A DNA stretch of 64,000 nucleotides, taken from contig NZ_LMQI01000001.1 of assembly GCF_001424125.1 (NCBI RefSeq), positions 27,661 to 91,660 on the forward strand, in the 5' to 3' direction. Below are positions 46,295 through 59,676 of this stretch, piece after piece. Position 1 is the first letter of the stretch; each line of letters begins with the position of its first letter. A model generated the notes under the pieces. The model had not been told where the DNA came from. It was given only the letters and a program-made list of their open reading frames with translations, and searched no databases. The translations under genes and the position numbers were made by a program. The DNA is from Cellulomonas sp. Leaf395 (GTDB lineage Bacteria > Actinomycetota > Actinomycetes > Actinomycetales > Cellulomonadaceae).

Positions 46295-47347
46295 CTACTT
46301 CTTTGGCTTGGTGGGCGCGCCTGGCGCCGGAGTGCTGGGTCCGTCGGAATCGCCGTCCGCGGGTGGAGCGGGCGTGTCCTTGACCTGGTCGATCCCGGGC
46401 CGCGGCTTGTTGCGGTCCTTGCGCTTGGGCTGCTCCCGCTGTCCGCGCGGCTTCTCCTCGATGATCACCGGCGCAGCGGCTTCCTCGATCACACCGTGCG
46501 ACTTCGCCTTCCTCGCCTTGCGCTCCTTCATGGCGATCTCCGCCTGGGAGCCAGGGGCCGGCATGCGGCGGATCGTGTAGAACTGCTGGCCCATCGACCA
46601 CAGGTTGGTGGTGGTCCAGTAGATGAGGACACCGATGGGGAAGTTGACGCCGGAGAACGCGAAGATCAGCGGCAGCACGTAGAGCAGCACCTTCTGCTGC
46701 TGTGCCATCGGACCCTGCAGCGCGGCAGGCGGCATGTTCTTCATCGTGAGCTGGCGCTGCGTGAGGAACGTGGTCGCGGACATCGCGATGATCAGAACCA
46801 CGGTGACGACCCGGATGTGCCAGTTGTCGCCGGCCTGCATGAACGTGCCCGACAGCGGAGCACCGAAGATCGTCGCCGCCTCGGCCTGCGCCGCGAGCTC
46901 GGGCGTCATCGGACCGATCGGGGGATACGTGCCGGCGGCGATCCGTGGCAGCTCGATGAGCACCCGGAACAGCGCGAAGAAGATGGGGGACTGCAGCAGG
47001 ATCGGCAGGCACGAGGCGAACGGGTTGGTCCCGTGCTCCCGGTAGAGCGCCATGGTCTCGCGGCTCATCGCCTCGCGAGAGGCGGGGTCCGTCTTGCCCT
47101 TGTACTTCTTCTGGATCGCCTGCATCTCAGGTGCGAGCAGCTGCATGCCGCGCGAGGCCTTGATCTGCCGGAAGAAGAGCGGGATCAGAAGGATACGGAT
47201 GACGATCACGAGACCGACGATCGACAGCGACCAGGCAGCGCCGCCTTCGGGGTCGAGCCCGATCGCCGTGAAGAGTGCGTGGAACTGGACCATGATCCAG
47301 GCCACGACGACCATGATCGGTTTGAGCAGACCGTCGAACCAGTCCAT
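46295..47347 (-). CDS. yidC: Membrane protein insertase YidC
   Basis: 350 residues. The first helix (IMVVVAWIMVQFHALFTAIG) is followed by the conserved core WSLSIVGLVIVIRILLIPLFFRQ, MQAIQKKYKGKTDP, NPFASCLPILLQSPIFFALF and a late VNFPIGVLIYWTTTNLWSMGQQ. The tail (about 270-350) is rich in Lys, Pro and Asp and may contact ribosomes. It inserts membrane proteins with or without Sec. It sits between yidD and jag. Confidence 0.97.
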   Translation of the reverse strand: MDWFDGLLKPIMVVVAWIMVQFHALFTAIGLDPEGGAAWSLSIVGLVIVIRILLIPLFFRQIKASRGMQLLAPEMQAIQKKYKGKTDPASREAMSRETMALYREHGTNPFASCLPILLQSPIFFALFRVLIELPRIAAGTYPPIGPMTPELAAQAEAATIFGAPLSGTFMQAGDNWHIRVVTVVLIIAMSATTFLTQRQLTMKNMPPAALQGPMAQQQKVLLYVLPLIFAFSGVNFPIGVLIYWTTTNLWSMGQQFYTIRRMPAPGSQAEIAMKERKARKAKSHGVIEEAAAPVIIEEKPRGQREQPKRKDRNKPRPGIDQVKDTPAPPADGDSDGPSTPAPGAPTKPKK

Positions 47348-47368
47348 CGGGCAGAACTCCTCGGGGGG

Positions 47369-47665
47369 TCAGTGTGTGGACGGAGCCACGTCGTGATGGT
47401 GGTGGACGGGTCGTGATGGTGGAACGTCGTCCACGCCACCCAGGTTCCAGGGGTTGCAGCGGAGCACCCGCCAGACGGCGAGCCCTGTCCCGCGGATCGC
47501 GCCGTGGCGCTGAACTGCGATGACGGCGTACTGCGAGCAGGACGGGTAGAACTTGCACGTCGGTGGTGTCATCGGCGAGATGAACTGCTGATACCCCTTC
47601 AGCAGGAGCAGCAGCAGCCGAGCGGGAGCACGAACGATCCCGCGGAACACAGATCGAATAGTCAT
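47369..47665 (-). CDS. yidD: Membrane protein insertion efficiency factor YidD
   Basis: 98 residues from ATG 47665. The conserved [20 protein letters not shown] and the later [18 protein letters not shown] identify the family. The tail is His-rich (HHHHD). YidD is a small membrane-associated protein helping Sec/YidC insertion. It lies 7 bp after rnpA. Confidence 0.95.
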   Translation of the reverse strand: MTIRSVFRGIVRAPARLLLLLLKGYQQFISPMTPPTCKFYPSCSQYAVIAVQRHGAIRGTGLAVWRVLRCNPWNLGGVDDVPPSRPVHHHHDVAPSTH

Positions 47666-47672
47666 GGGATGA

Positions 47673-48038
47673 CTAGTCCTCGCTCCGGCGTCGAGCGCGA
47701 CGAGCTGCTGTCTCCAGCGCTGCGTCGAGGTCAACGCCCAGCTGTGCGAACGGGCGGGTCGCCGCGGGCGGAAGGGCCCGGACGACGATGCCTGCGTCGG
47801 CCGGCATCGCTGCCAGCCGTGCACGAACCAGCTCGCGCAGACGACGCTTGACCAGGTTGCGCGTCACCGCGGTCCCCACTGCCTTGGACACGACAAGACC
47901 GACCACCGGCCCGGAGGGCGAGTGGTCGGTCCTGGTCGTCAGATGCACCACGAGGGTGTCCCGTCCGCCGCGCGCGCCTCGGCGCACCGCCTGCTCGAAG
48001 TCGGCAGCGCGGCGCATGCGGTGCGCAGCGGACAGCAC
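47673..48038 (-). CDS. rnpA: Ribonuclease P protein component
   Basis: 121 residues from GTG 48038. The RnpA signature is present: [36 protein letters not shown] and [15 protein letters not shown]. It binds RNase P RNA for 5' tRNA maturation. It lies 11 bp after rpmH. The in-frame extension to 48329 covers rpmH in another frame and is not real. Confidence 0.95.
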   Translation of the reverse strand: MLSAAHRMRRAADFEQAVRRGARGGRDTLVVHLTTRTDHSPSGPVVGLVVSKAVGTAVTRNLVKRRLRELVRARLAAMPADAGIVVRALPPAATRPFAQLGVDLDAALETAARRARRRSED

Positions 48039-48049
48039 CGACGGTGGTG

Positions 48050-48187
48050 TCAGGCCGAGAGCTCCGCGCGGCCCTTGCGACGACGAGCCGCCAGGATCGC
48101 GCGGCCGGCGCGGGTACGCATACGCAGGCGGAAGCCATGGGTCTTGGCCCGGCGCCGGTTGTTCGGCTGGAAGGTGCGCTTGGTCAC
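48050..48187 (-). CDS. rpmH: 50S ribosomal protein L34
   Basis: 45 residues from GTG 48187: [19 protein letters not shown] then [13 protein letters not shown] and [13 protein letters not shown]. This is a textbook L34. It is the first gene of the leftward operon and diverges from dnaA across about 490 bp, the standard bacterial arrangement. Confidence 0.98.
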   Translation of the reverse strand: MTKRTFQPNNRRRAKTHGFRLRMRTRAGRAILAARRRKGRAELSA

Positions 48188-48677
48188 GAGAGTCTCCAAC
48201 TACATCGGGTGGGCCTCGCATGTGCCGCGCGACCAGGTTCAGGCTGCCGAGATCGAACTGCTCCCAGGACACACATCGCGTGCGTGCGGCGTCAGGGCGC
48301 GCCAGCAGGAGCCATCGAGAAGGCTGCAATACCGTACTTCCCGCCGTACTGGCGGGTCAAATGCGCGCGACGCGCCGGAGTAATCCTCCCACAGGGCCGC
48401 CGACGTCACCCCGTCAGGCACTCCCCGCCTCGGTCCCGGACCACTAGCATCGGTCATCGTCGCCGGGGGGGCGAACAGCCTGTGGACCACGACGTGGTGG
48501 ACGGCGGCCCGAGCGACGACCACCAACTCCAGAACGGCGCCCGACGAGCCGTCCTCATCCGTCTGAGCACGTATGACGCCTGCGTTAACCACCGCTCACA
48601 GGTGTGGACAACTGTGTGGACAACGGGCGGTCGTGCGAGACTCGACCACCCACGCGATCGAACAGCTGAGGTAGCAC
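48188..48677. promoter_or_regulatory. rpmH-dnaA divergent region with two perfect DnaA boxes
   Basis: No gene lies in these 490 bp. Minus-strand TTGTCCACA boxes (TGTGGACAA on plus) occur at 48603-48611 and 48615-48623, 12 bp apart. They suggest dnaA autoregulation or part of the origin. Confidence 0.75.
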
Positions 48678-50222
48678 GTGTCACAGGACGAAGAGCTCTC
48701 CCGGGTCTGGGGTCACGTGGTGTCAACCCTCGAGTCGAGTCCGGACATCACCCCGCGCCAGATCGCCTTCGTCCGGCTGGCCAGGCCGCTGGGACTCCTC
48801 GACGGGACGCTCCTGCTGGCGGTCGGCAACGACCTCACCAAGGACTACCTCGAGTCGCGGGTCCGCGGTGAGGTGACCGCTGCGCTGAGCACCGCCCTCG
48901 ACCGCGAGGCGCGGTTCGCCATCACCGTCGACCCGGACCTGGCCGAGGACGCACCGCCCGCCCTCCGTGTCGTCGGTTCGGGCGCGGACCAACGGCACGA
49001 GCCCTACAGCCAGTCGCGCGACGAGCGCGAAGCCGACGAGGCCGATGCGCGTCGAGACGCCCGCCCTGACCTGTCGTTGGTGCCCGACGACGGGCAGGAC
49101 GACCGCGACGACCAGGTGCGGGAGCGCCGGTACGGCGGCCGCAACGACGACCGGCCGCCCCCCGCGAACCGTCGCATGCCGGCGGAACCCGCACGGCTGA
49201 ACCCGAAGTACCTCTTCGAGACGTTCGTCATCGGCAGCTCCAACCGCTTTGCGCACGCGGCCGCGGTCGCTGTCGCCGAGGCGCCGGCCAAGGCGTACAA
49301 CCCGCTGTTCATCTACGGCGACTCGGGTCTGGGCAAGACGCACCTGCTGCACGCGATCGGCCATTACGCCCAGAACCTGTACCCGAGCGTGCGGGTGCGC
49401 TACGTAAACTCCGAGGAGTTCACCAACGACTTCATCAACTCGATCAGCGAGGGCAAGGCCGGCGCGTTCCAGCGGCGCTACCGCGAGGTCGACGTGCTCC
49501 TCATCGACGACATCCAGTTCCTGCAGGGCAAGGAACAGACGATGGAGGAGTTCTTCCACACGTTCAACACGCTGCACAACGCGAACAAGCAGGTCGTGAT
49601 CACGTCCGACCTGCCTCCCAAGCAGCTGAACGGCTTCGAGGACCGGATGCGGTCACGCTTCGAGTGGGGCCTGATCACCGACGTCCAGCCGCCCGACCTC
49701 GAGACCCGCATCGCGATCCTTCGCAAGAAGGCCGGCAGCGAGCGGCTGCAGGCGCCACCGGACGTCCTCGAGTACATCGCGAGCAAGATCTCCACCAACA
49801 TCCGCGAGCTCGAGGGTGCGTTGATCCGGGTCACGGCGTTCGCCAACCTGAACCGTCAGCAGGTTGACCTCTCGCTCGCGGAGATCGTCCTCAAGGACCT
49901 CATCACCGACGACCAGACGACGGAGATCACCGCGACGCAGGTGATCGGCCAGACCGCCGCGTACTTCGGGCTCAGCATCGACGACCTGTGCGGGTCCAGC
50001 CGCTCGCGCGTGCTCGTCACGGCCCGCCAGATCGCCATGTACCTGTGCCGGGAGCTGACCGACCTGTCCCTGCCCAAGATCGGGCAGGCGTTCGGAGGCC
50101 GGGACCACACCACGGTCATGCACGCGAACCGCAAGATCCGCGAGCTGATGGCGGAGCGACGGTCGATCTACAACCAGGTCACCGAGCTCACGAACCGGAT
50201 CAAGCAGCAGAACCGAGGTTGA
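48678..50222 (+). CDS. dnaA: Chromosomal replication initiator DnaA
   Basis: 514 residues from GTG 48678 (GAGG upstream). Domain I (about 1-85) is followed by an acidic, Asp/Arg-rich linker (100-165). The AAA+ domain starts at NPKYLFETFVIGSSNRFAHA, with Walker A GDSGLGKTH (214-222), Walker B LLIDDIQFL and a sensor II/Arg region. The DNA-binding domain ends with GRDHTTVMHANRKI, the DnaA-box signature. It melts oriC and recruits DnaB. The dnaA-dnaN gap downstream is the likely oriC. Confidence 0.99.
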   Translation: MSQDEELSRVWGHVVSTLESSPDITPRQIAFVRLARPLGLLDGTLLLAVGNDLTKDYLESRVRGEVTAALSTALDREARFAITVDPDLAEDAPPALRVVGSGADQRHEPYSQSRDEREADEADARRDARPDLSLVPDDGQDDRDDQVRERRYGGRNDDRPPPANRRMPAEPARLNPKYLFETFVIGSSNRFAHAAAVAVAEAPAKAYNPLFIYGDSGLGKTHLLHAIGHYAQNLYPSVRVRYVNSEEFTNDFINSISEGKAGAFQRRYREVDVLLIDDIQFLQGKEQTMEEFFHTFNTLHNANKQVVITSDLPPKQLNGFEDRMRSRFEWGLITDVQPPDLETRIAILRKKAGSERLQAPPDVLEYIASKISTNIRELEGALIRVTAFANLNRQQVDLSLAEIVLKDLITDDQTTEITATQVIGQTAAYFGLSIDDLCGSSRSRVLVTARQIAMYLCRELTDLSLPKIGQAFGGRDHTTVMHANRKIRELMAERRSIYNQVTELTNRIKQQNRG

Positions 50223-50930
50223 GTCGGCCTGACCGGCCCGAGTTATCACAGCCGTCCACAGGATCCTGGGGACACTTGTGACGGGGTTCACCCATTCGGT
50301 GCAGTGAGCCGGTTTCGCTGCCATGTGCGGCCCCCTGACCTGCGGATACATCATCAAAGGGACATCCTGGAACGGATGTGTGCGTTCACAAACGGGCATT
50401 CGACGCCTCTGGGCATGAGACAACTCTCACCGTCGAATCGATACGAGGGCCTTGACCCGAACGTTCAGCCTCCGGATGAGACATGCATGGGACGAATCTC
50501 CACACCTGTGCACTGACCTGTGGATGACGGTGGATGACACGCCATCTGGGTGTGGACGCCACGCCCCCGACCCGTGGACACAGAAGTGGGCGTCTCCAGA
50601 CGTCCACGGTCGTCCACCACACGTCCGGATCGACACACAGTCCGGATACACAGCCTGATCGGGGTCTGACCTGCGCGGACGTCGACGATCCACACAGTGC
50701 ACAGGACCGATGACGACGATGACACTTCTCTAGGTGGGGGATCCACACACCGCCAAAGGACGCGAGGTGGCCGGAGCACCGGGACGGAACGACACGGCTG
50801 TCGTTGTCACCCCGTGACCCGTACCGAGCGTCGGACCACTCGCGTAGTGTTCGCCTGACGCCTGCCCGCCTGGACCCCCGCACACACCGTGACGGCACGC
50901 CGGCGAGGCCAGCTCGACGAGAGGTGAGGT
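50223..50930. other. Probable oriC (dnaA-dnaN intergenic region)
   Basis: A 708-bp gene-free stretch packed with DnaA-box-like sites, mostly one or two changes from TTGTCCACA: CCGTCCACA (50252-50260), minus-strand sites at 50519-50527, 50551-50559 and 50572-50580, CGTCCACGG (50601-50609), CGTCCACCA (50611-50619), ATCCACACA (50689-50697 and 50751-50759). The less GC-rich parts near 50343-50370 and 50700-50735 are candidates for the unwinding element. The call rests on position and box density. Confidence 0.8.
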
Positions 50931-52061
50931 ATGAGGTTCCGGGTCGACCGTGACGTTCTCGCGGACGCCGTCACGTGGACGGCGCGCAGCCTGCCCACTC
51001 GGCCGCCCGTCCCTGTCCTGGCAGGTGTGCGCCTCGAGGCCGACACCACGGGCACGGTCCAGCTCTCGAGCTTCGACTACGAGGTCTCTGCACGGTCGCA
51101 GATCCCCGCGGATGTGAGCGAGGCCGGCACGGTCCTCGTCTCCGGTCGACTGCTCGCAGAGATCTCCCGGGCCCTGCCCGACAAGCCGGTCGACGTCGTC
51201 CTCGACGGAACCAAGGTCGTCGTGACCTGTGGCGCCAGCCGGTTCACGCTCTTGACGATGCCCGTCGAGGACTACCCGAACCTCCCGGTCATGCCGCCGA
51301 CCACGGGCACGGTCGACGGCGACGAGCTCACTCACGCGGTCGCCCAGGTGTCCGTCGCCGCCAGCCGGGACGACACGTTGCCCCTGCTCACGGGCGTGCG
51401 CGTCGAGATCGAGGGCGAGAAGGTCACGCTCCTGGCCACCGACCGCTACCGGCTCGCCCTGCGCGAGCTCACGTGGAAGCCGTCGTCCCCGGACATCTCG
51501 ACCGTCGCGCTGGTGCGGGCTCGGACGCTCTCGGACGCCGCCAAGTCGCTCGGCAGCGCCGGCTCGGTCACGGTCGCCCTGTCCACCGGCTCCGGCGTCG
51601 ACATGATCGGGTTCGAGGCGGCCGGCCGGCAGACCACCAGCCTCCTGGTCGACGGCGACTACCCCGCTGTCCGCCGGCTCTTCCCGGACGAGACCCCCAT
51701 CCACGCCATCGTCGGCACGCACGCCCTGGCGGACGCCGCGAAGCGCGTAAGCCTCGTCGCCGAGCGCAACACCCCGATCCGGCTGTCGTTCAGCGAGGGC
51801 CAGGTCGTCCTCGACGCCGGCCAGGGCGACGACGCGCAGGCGTCCGAGGCGCTCGAGGCGACGCTCGTCGGCGACGACATCTCCGTGGCGTTCAACCCGC
51901 AGTTCCTGCTGGACGGCCTCGGCGCGCTGAGCACCACGTTCGTCCGGTTGTCGTTCACGCACCCGAACAAGCCGGTGGAGTTCACGGGCCAGGAGTCGCT
52001 CGACGGCGAGGACAACCCGGAGTACCGCTACCTGCTCGTCCCCATCCGCTTCGCCAGCTGA
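50931..52061 (+). CDS. dnaN: DNA polymerase III beta sliding clamp
   Basis: 376 residues, three clamp domains. It starts MRFRVDRDVLADAVTWTARSL, with VTLLATDRYRLALRELTW in the middle and the terminal hydrophobic-cleft strand YRYLLVPIR. The ring clamp holds polymerase on DNA and binds many partners. An RBS (GAGAGGTGAGG) precedes the ATG. It is followed by gnd, recF, dciA, gyrB and gyrA on the leading strand. Confidence 0.99.
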   Translation: MRFRVDRDVLADAVTWTARSLPTRPPVPVLAGVRLEADTTGTVQLSSFDYEVSARSQIPADVSEAGTVLVSGRLLAEISRALPDKPVDVVLDGTKVVVTCGASRFTLLTMPVEDYPNLPVMPPTTGTVDGDELTHAVAQVSVAASRDDTLPLLTGVRVEIEGEKVTLLATDRYRLALRELTWKPSSPDISTVALVRARTLSDAAKSLGSAGSVTVALSTGSGVDMIGFEAAGRQTTSLLVDGDYPAVRRLFPDETPIHAIVGTHALADAAKRVSLVAERNTPIRLSFSEGQVVLDAGQGDDAQASEALEATLVGDDISVAFNPQFLLDGLGALSTTFVRLSFTHPNKPVEFTGQESLDGEDNPEYRYLLVPIRFAS

Positions 52062-52126
52062 GAGGCGCGCCGTCGAGTCCTGCGGCACAGTCAGACGCGC
52101 GACGCGGATCCGAGAGAGGCACAGTC

Positions 52127-53056
52127 ATGCACATCGGTCTGGTGGGTCTGGGCAAGATGGGTGCGAACATGCGTACCCGCATCCGTGCCGCGGGCATCGA
52201 GGTCACGGGGTACGACCGCAACCCGGACGTGACCGACGTCCCGTCGCTCGAGGCGCTGGTCGACGCGCTGCCCGCCGGTGAGCGCGTCGTCTGGGTGATG
52301 GTGCCGTCGGGGGTCATCACCGACGGCGTCGTCAACGATCTCGCGGGCTTGCTGACCGAGGGCGACATCCTCATCGACGGCGGCAACTCCTACTACCAGG
52401 ACGACCAGAAGCACGCCGACGTCCTGGCCGCGGCGGGCATCCACTTCCTCGACGCCGGGGTGTCCGGTGGTGTGTGGGGGCTCGAGAACGGCTACGGGCT
52501 GATGGTCGGGGGCGACCCGGAGGTCGTCGCGACGGTCATGCCGGTGTTCGATGCGCTCCGTCCGGAGGGTCCTCGCGACGAGGGCTTCGTGCACTCGGGG
52601 AAGGTCGGTGCCGGGCACTTCGCGAAGATGGTCCACAACGGCATCGAGTACGGGCTCATGCAGGCCTACGCCGAGGGCTACGAGCTGCTGGCCGCGAAAG
52701 ACCTGGTCACGGACGTGCACGGCACGATGCGTGCGTGGCAACGGGGGACGGTCGTGCGTTCCTGGCTGCTCGAGCTGCTGGTCAAGGCGCTCGAGCAGGA
52801 CCCCGGCCTCGGGGAGATCGACGACTGGGTCGAGGACTCCGGCGAGGGACGCTGGACCGTCGACGAGGCGATCGACCTCGCGGTTCCGGCGCCTGTCATC
52901 TCCGCGTCGCTGTTCGCACGGTTCGCTTCCCGGCAGGAGGAGTCCCCCGCCATGAAGGCGGTGGCGGCGCTGCGCCAGCAGTTCGGCGGCCACGCCGTGA
53001 AGCCCGCGGGAACCACAGGACCCGTCACGGGCACGCCGCCCTCGCAGTCGCTCTAG
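52127..53056 (+). CDS. gnd: 6-phosphogluconate dehydrogenase (decarboxylating), short GntZ type
   Basis: 309 residues from ATG 52127. The NAD(P) fold starts [33 protein letters not shown] and the catalytic [22 protein letters not shown] follow. At about 300 residues it is the short, GntZ/YqeC-like form, often NAD-dependent and F420- or NAD-linked in actinobacteria, rather than the 470-residue enzyme. It makes ribulose-5-phosphate. Its place between dnaN and recF is conserved in actinobacteria. Confidence 0.94.
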   Translation: MHIGLVGLGKMGANMRTRIRAAGIEVTGYDRNPDVTDVPSLEALVDALPAGERVVWVMVPSGVITDGVVNDLAGLLTEGDILIDGGNSYYQDDQKHADVLAAAGIHFLDAGVSGGVWGLENGYGLMVGGDPEVVATVMPVFDALRPEGPRDEGFVHSGKVGAGHFAKMVHNGIEYGLMQAYAEGYELLAAKDLVTDVHGTMRAWQRGTVVRSWLLELLVKALEQDPGLGEIDDWVEDSGEGRWTVDEAIDLAVPAPVISASLFARFASRQEESPAMKAVAALRQQFGGHAVKPAGTTGPVTGTPPSQSL

Positions 53057-53066
53057 CCGGGACCTG

Positions 53067-54248
53067 ATGTACGTCGCCCACCTCTCCCTGACGGACTTCC
53101 GCTCGTACGCGCAGGTCGAGCTCCCGTTGGAGCCGGGGATCACCGCGCTCGTCGGCCCCAACGGGCAGGGCAAGACGAACCTGGTCGAGGCACTGGGCTA
53201 CGTGGCGACCCTCGGCAGCCACCGGGTCCCGACGGATGCGGCGCTCGTGCGCGCCGGCACCACCCGCGCGGTTGTCCGGGCCAAGGTGGTCCGGGAGCTG
53301 GAGCCCGGGCGTCCACGCTCGACGCTCGTCGAGATCGAGGTCACGCCCGGCAAGGCGAACCGCGCGCGGGTGAACGGCGGCTCGCCCACGCGGGCGCGGG
53401 ACGTGCTGGGCATCCTGCGTACCGTGCTCTTCGCGCCGGAGGACCTGTCGTTGGTCAAGGGTGACCCGGACGGACGACGACGCTTCCTCGACGACCTGCT
53501 GGTGCAGCTCACCCCGCGGGTCGCCGGAACGGTGGCCGACTACGACCGGGTGCTGCGGCAGCGCTCGGCGCTGCTCAAGTCGGCTGCCGTCGCACGTCGG
53601 GGTGCTGGCGCGGACCTGCGCACGCTGGACGTCTGGGATGCCAAGCTCGCGCAGACCGGGGCGCAGATCATCGTCGCCAGAAGGAGCCTGGTCAGGGCGC
53701 TGGCGCCGCACATCGAACGCGCATATGCGCAGGTCAGCGCCGGGCAGGGCGATGCGATCGTGACCTACAAGTCGTCGCTGGACGCGGTGCTGGAGATCGA
53801 TGACGACACAGCCGGTGTCGAGCTGGTCGAGGCGCAGCTGCTCGAGGCGATGGGCCGGTTGCGGAGCAAGGAGATCGAGCGCGGCGTCAGCCTGGTCGGG
53901 CCTCACCGCGACGACCTGGTCCTCACGCTCGGCGGCCTGCCGGCCAAGGGCTACGCGAGCCACGGGGAGTCGTGGTCCTTCGCGCTGGCGTTGCGGCTCG
54001 CCTCGTACGAGCTGCTGACCCGTGGCGACGAGGGTGTCGGGGGCGACTGGGGTCCGGACGGTGAACCGGTGCTGATCCTCGACGACGTGTTCGCGGAGCT
54101 CGACTCACGTCGTCGTGACCGGCTCGCGGAGCTCGTCGCGCCGGCCCGGCAGGTGCTGATCACGGCCGCGGTGGCCGACGACGTCCCGGCTCCGCTGGCA
54201 GGTGCACGCGTGGACGTCATGGGCGGCGAGGTGGCTCGTGTCCTCTGA
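53067..54248 (+). CDS. recF: DNA replication/repair protein RecF
   Basis: 393 residues. It starts [21 protein letters not shown], with Walker [15 protein letters not shown], and [22 protein letters not shown] is characteristic. The end has [21 protein letters not shown] with Walker B. RecF loads RecA at gaps with RecO and RecR. The gene ends 11 bp inside dciA. Confidence 0.98.
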   Translation: MYVAHLSLTDFRSYAQVELPLEPGITALVGPNGQGKTNLVEALGYVATLGSHRVPTDAALVRAGTTRAVVRAKVVRELEPGRPRSTLVEIEVTPGKANRARVNGGSPTRARDVLGILRTVLFAPEDLSLVKGDPDGRRRFLDDLLVQLTPRVAGTVADYDRVLRQRSALLKSAAVARRGAGADLRTLDVWDAKLAQTGAQIIVARRSLVRALAPHIERAYAQVSAGQGDAIVTYKSSLDAVLEIDDDTAGVELVEAQLLEAMGRLRSKEIERGVSLVGPHRDDLVLTLGGLPAKGYASHGESWSFALALRLASYELLTRGDEGVGGDWGPDGEPVLILDDVFAELDSRRRDRLAELVAPARQVLITAAVADDVPAPLAGARVDVMGGEVARVL

Positions 54249-54798
54249 TGAGCTCTTCCCGCAGCCCAAAGCTGCGGACACGCCGCTCCGAGACCTGGTC
54301 GAGCTGACCCCGCCGCGCCAGGTGGCGCTCGGTGCGCTGGGCCGCGCGAAGGCCGCGGCAGCACAACGGGGGTACCGGCCGGGCGATCCTGCTCGCCGCC
54401 GGCCCCTGGTCCCGGTGGCGGTGGGGACCGCCGGCCCGGGTGCGCGCGACCCGCAGCTCATCGGCTCGACGGTCAGCGGGCTGCTCGACCAGTTGGGCGG
54501 GCCCTCCGACCAGGTGGCGGGCGTGCTCAAGCACCGGTGGTCGGAGCTGGTCGGTCCGCAGGTGGCGGAGCACTGCGAGTACGTGTCGTTCGAGGGCGGG
54601 GCGCTGACGCTGCGTGCGCACTCGACGTCGTGGGCGACGCAGCTGAAGTTCCTGGCGCCCGCCATGCTCGGGCGCTTCGCGGCCGACCTCGGCGAGGGGA
54701 TCGTCCTGGAGATCACGGTGCTGAACCCGGGCGGACCTCGGTTCAAGACGGGTCCGAAGAGGGTCGCCGGACGCGGGGAGCGAGACACGTTCCGCTGA
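54238..54798 (+). CDS. dciA: DUF721/DciA-family helicase-associated protein
   Basis: 186 residues from GTG 54238, overlapping recF by 11 bp. A variable N-terminus is followed by the DUF721 domain: [38 protein letters not shown] and [17 protein letters not shown]. DciA is the widespread bacterial replicative-helicase operator and would act with the DnaB encoded at 12.6-15.2 kb. The recF-dciA-gyrB position is normal for actinobacteria. Confidence 0.92.
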   Translation: MSSDELFPQPKAADTPLRDLVELTPPRQVALGALGRAKAAAAQRGYRPGDPARRRPLVPVAVGTAGPGARDPQLIGSTVSGLLDQLGGPSDQVAGVLKHRWSELVGPQVAEHCEYVSFEGGALTLRAHSTSWATQLKFLAPAMLGRFAADLGEGIVLEITVLNPGGPRFKTGPKRVAGRGERDTFR

Positions 54799-54981
54799 TC
54801 GAGGAATGCCTGGGCCGGCGCCTGTCGGAAAAGAGGGTCCAGGCCTGTCCACCAGGTAGACTGTGAAGGTCATTCCTGGCGCGCCTGTGCCTGGAACTCC
54901 AGCGTCATGGAGTGATCCGATCCGGTGAAGTTCGGTCGGCGCCCTCCGTCGCGTGTGAGAGCTTGAGGAGCACCACCGCCC

Positions 54982-57021
54982 GTGGCCGAGCAGAGCATCC
55001 CCTCCACCAGCACGACGAAGAGCGGCAACGGCGGGTACGACGCCAGCGCGATCACGGTGCTCGAGGGGCTCGAGGCGGTGCGCAAGCGCCCCGGCATGTA
55101 CATCGGCTCCACCGGTGAGCGCGGCCTGCACCACCTGGTGAGCGAGGTCGTCGACAACTCCGTGGACGAGGCCCTGGCCGGCTACTGCGACCACGTCGAG
55201 GTCACGCTGCTCGCGGACGGTGGCGTGCGTGTGGTCGACAACGGCCGCGGCATCCCGGTAGCCATCCACCCGACCGAGGGCCGTCCCACGGTCGAGGTCG
55301 TCATGACGATCCTGCACGCGGGCGGCAAGTTCGGCGGTGCGGGGTACGCGGTCTCCGGTGGTCTGCACGGTGTCGGCATCTCCGTGGTGAACGCGCTGTC
55401 CACCCGCGTCGAGACGGTGGTCAAGCGCGACGGCTTCGTCTGGCAGCAGGACTTCTCCGACGGCGGCAAGCCGCTGGGCGAGCTGCAGAAGCGCGAGCCC
55501 ACCGACGAGACGGGGACGTCGCAGACGTTCTGGGCCGACCCGTCGATCTTCGAGACCACCGAGTACGACTTCGAGACGCTGCGTGCCCGCTTCCAGCAGT
55601 ACGCGTTCCTCAACAAGGGCCTGCAGATCTCGCTGACGGACGAGCGCCCGGAGCACCTCGGCACGGGTGACGAGGTGGCCGGCAAGGAAGAGGAGGGCGA
55701 CGCCTCTGCGCCGGTCTTCAGGAACGTCACGTACAAGTACGACGACGGCCTGGTCGACTACGTCAAGCACCTGAACAGCGCGAAGAAGGTGGAGGTCGTC
55801 CACCCGGAGATCATCGACTTCGAGTCGGAGGACACCGAGCGCCGGATCGCCGTCGAGATCGCCATGCAGTGGACCAACGCGTACTCCGAGTCGGTGCACA
55901 CGTACGCGAACACGATCTCCACCACCGAGGGTGGCACGCACGAGGAGGGCTTCCGTGCAGCCATGACGTCCCTGATCAACCGCTACGCGCGGGACAAGGG
56001 CATCCTCAAGGAGAAGGACGAGAACCTCACGGGCGACGACATCCGTGAAGGACTCACCGCCGTCATCTCCATCAAGCTGGGCGAGCCGCAGTTCGAGGGC
56101 CAGACGAAGACGAAGCTGGGCAACACCGAGGCCAAGACGTTCGTGCAGCGGGTCGTCAACGAGCAGCTCGGCGACTGGCTGGACTCGCACCCGAACGAGG
56201 CGCGCGAGGTCATCCGCAAGTCGATCCAGGCCGCCGCCGCTCGCATGGCTGCCCGCAAGGCCCGGGAGGCCACGCGTCGCAAGGGTCTGCTCGAGTCCGG
56301 GGGCATGCCGGGCAAGCTCCGCGACTGCCAGTCGAGCCGGGCCGAGGAGTGCGAGGTCTTCATCGTCGAGGGTGACTCGGCCGGTGGCTCCGCCGTCCGT
56401 GGGCGCAACCCGCGCACGCAGGCGATCCTGCCGATCCGCGGAAAGATCCTCAACGTCGAGAGGGCGCGACTGGACCGCGCGCTGGGCAACCAGGAGGTCC
56501 AGGCGCTGATCACCGCCTTCGGGACCGGCATCGGCGAGGACTTCGACCTGTCCAAGCTGAGGTACCACAAGATCGTGATCATGGCCGACGCCGACGTCGA
56601 CGGTCAGCACATCCGGACATTGCTCCTGACTCTGCTGTTCAGGTACATGCCGAACCTGATCACCCACGGTCACGTCTACATCGCGCAGCCGCCGCTGTAC
56701 CGCGTGAAGTGGGCCAACGCCGACCACGACTACGTCTACACCGACCGGGAGCGCGACGCCGTCGTCGCCGACGGTCAGGCGAATGGCAAGCGACTGCCGA
56801 AGGACAACTCGATCCAGCGGTACAAGGGTCTGGGAGAGATGGACTACCAGGAGCTCTGGGAGACCACGATGTCGCCCGAGCACCGCACGCTCCTGCAGGT
56901 CACCCTCGACGAGGCCGCCGCCGCCGACGAGATCTTCTCGATCCTCATGGGCGAGGACGTCGAGTCCCGCCGCTCGTTCATCCAGCGCAACGCCAAGGAC
57001 GTGAGGTTCCTCGACATCTGA
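54982..57021 (+). CDS. gyrB: DNA gyrase subunit B
   Basis: 679 residues from GTG 54982. The GHKL ATPase has [28 protein letters not shown] and [15 protein letters not shown]. The TOPRIM part has [23 protein letters not shown] and [12 protein letters not shown]. It supplies ATP-driven negative supercoiling with GyrA. A TAGACT -10 candidate lies at 54857-54862, so gyrB-gyrA may have its own promoter. Confidence 0.99.
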   Translation: MAEQSIPSTSTTKSGNGGYDASAITVLEGLEAVRKRPGMYIGSTGERGLHHLVSEVVDNSVDEALAGYCDHVEVTLLADGGVRVVDNGRGIPVAIHPTEGRPTVEVVMTILHAGGKFGGAGYAVSGGLHGVGISVVNALSTRVETVVKRDGFVWQQDFSDGGKPLGELQKREPTDETGTSQTFWADPSIFETTEYDFETLRARFQQYAFLNKGLQISLTDERPEHLGTGDEVAGKEEEGDASAPVFRNVTYKYDDGLVDYVKHLNSAKKVEVVHPEIIDFESEDTERRIAVEIAMQWTNAYSESVHTYANTISTTEGGTHEEGFRAAMTSLINRYARDKGILKEKDENLTGDDIREGLTAVISIKLGEPQFEGQTKTKLGNTEAKTFVQRVVNEQLGDWLDSHPNEAREVIRKSIQAAAARMAARKAREATRRKGLLESGGMPGKLRDCQSSRAEECEVFIVEGDSAGGSAVRGRNPRTQAILPIRGKILNVERARLDRALGNQEVQALITAFGTGIGEDFDLSKLRYHKIVIMADADVDGQHIRTLLLTLLFRYMPNLITHGHVYIAQPPLYRVKWANADHDYVYTDRERDAVVADGQANGKRLPKDNSIQRYKGLGEMDYQELWETTMSPEHRTLLQVTLDEAAAADEIFSILMGEDVESRRSFIQRNAKDVRFLDI

Positions 57022-57069
57022 TCGAGAGAGCGCACGGGCCAGAGCAAGCAACGAACGTAAGGAACCACG

Positions 57070-59672
<2,603 letters not shown>

Positions 59673-59676
<4 letters not shown>

